A stretch of DNA of 5,597 bases from Planctomycetaceae bacterium (GTDB taxonomy: Bacteria; Planctomycetota; Planctomycetia; Pirellulales; UBA1268): NCBI GenBank assembly GCA_002862165.1, contig PKCL01000073.1:1-5597 (forward strand). The letters run 5' to 3'. Each line of letters opens with the position of its first letter. The stretch's first letter is position 1. The notes under the pieces are model-generated. The model was not told where the DNA came from. It saw only the letters and a program-made list of their open reading frames with translations, and did no database searches. Position numbers and translations under genes: made by a program. Shown in pieces: positions 5,544 through 5,597 of the stretch.

Positions 5544-5597
5544 ATGCCGTCATCACAAAACCACCGTATCTCACGACGAGGTGTGCTGAGATCGACC
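5544..5597 (+). CDS. Start of an unidentified gene, possibly a Tat-exported protein; 3'-truncated by the window edge
   Basis: Eighteen codons are open to the end of the window and read MPSSQNHRISRRGVLRST. A good ribosome-binding site precedes the ATG. SRRGVLR resembles the twin-arginine export motif (S/T-R-R-x-F-L-K), with Val in place of Phe and Arg in place of Lys. In this view the polar n-region has ended and the hydrophobic segment would lie just beyond the window. Such starts are frequent on exported planctomycete enzymes, but the product cannot be named from 18 residues. The frame is open upstream to the stop at 5430-5432, so a start at 5481 (21 codons earlier) is possible; it would put the arginine pair deeper in the protein and lacks a ribosome-binding site. 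It is probably a separate unit from the replication and translation block. Confidence 0.5.
   Translation, partial: MPSSQNHRISRRGVLRST

Noticed and set aside
5350..5574. 74-residue open frame on the - strand downstream of dnaB
   Set aside because: No ribosome-binding site before its start, no recognisable motif, and it overlaps the better-supported + strand gene start at 5544.

Overview
This window is a compact housekeeping block with every gene on the + strand. It carries, in order, the 3' part of prs (PRPP synthetase), rplY (long CTC-type bL25), pth (peptidyl-tRNA hydrolase), rpsF (bS6), ssb (single-stranded DNA-binding protein), rplI (bL9), dnaB (replicative helicase), and the first 18 codons of an unidentified gene that runs off the right edge. 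Base composition is moderate, by eye a little under half G+C, and codon use looks uniform across the block. I see no transposase, integrase, CRISPR array, tRNA or rRNA.

Organism. The genes are clearly bacterial. The uninterrupted order prs-rplY-pth-rpsF-ssb-rplI-dnaB without rpsR, a basic N-terminal extension on bL9, and a following gene with a twin-arginine-like start fit my memory of Planctomycetota (Pirellulales or Rhodopirellula-like marine lineages). This is inference from recalled synteny and protein style, not from a search, and I cannot name genus or species.

Layout. Positions 1-734 hold the end of prs. An 86-bp gap with a plausible promoter leads to rplY (821-1417). A 65-bp gap leads to pth (1483-2040, GTG start). 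An A/C-rich 59-bp leader leads to rpsF (2100-2465). A 137-bp gap, with the best sigma70-like promoter in the window and a small hairpin, leads to ssb (2603-3094). A 56-bp gap leads to rplI (3151-3681). A 179-bp gap with a hairpin leads to dnaB (3861-5342). A 201-bp gap with weak terminator-like structure precedes the partial gene at 5544.

How the genes work together. Prs makes PRPP for nucleotide synthesis. bL25, bS6 and bL9 are ribosomal proteins, and Pth recycles peptidyl-tRNA dropped by stalled ribosomes. SSB and DnaB act at the replication fork. The block thus joins precursor supply, translation and replication, as in many bacteria where rpsF, ssb, rplI and dnaB are neighbours. I found no previously undescribed system. 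The points worth a second look are lineage-style variations: absence of rpsR, the bL9 extension, a substituted Pth active-site position, a variant Prs PRPP loop, and intergenic structures.
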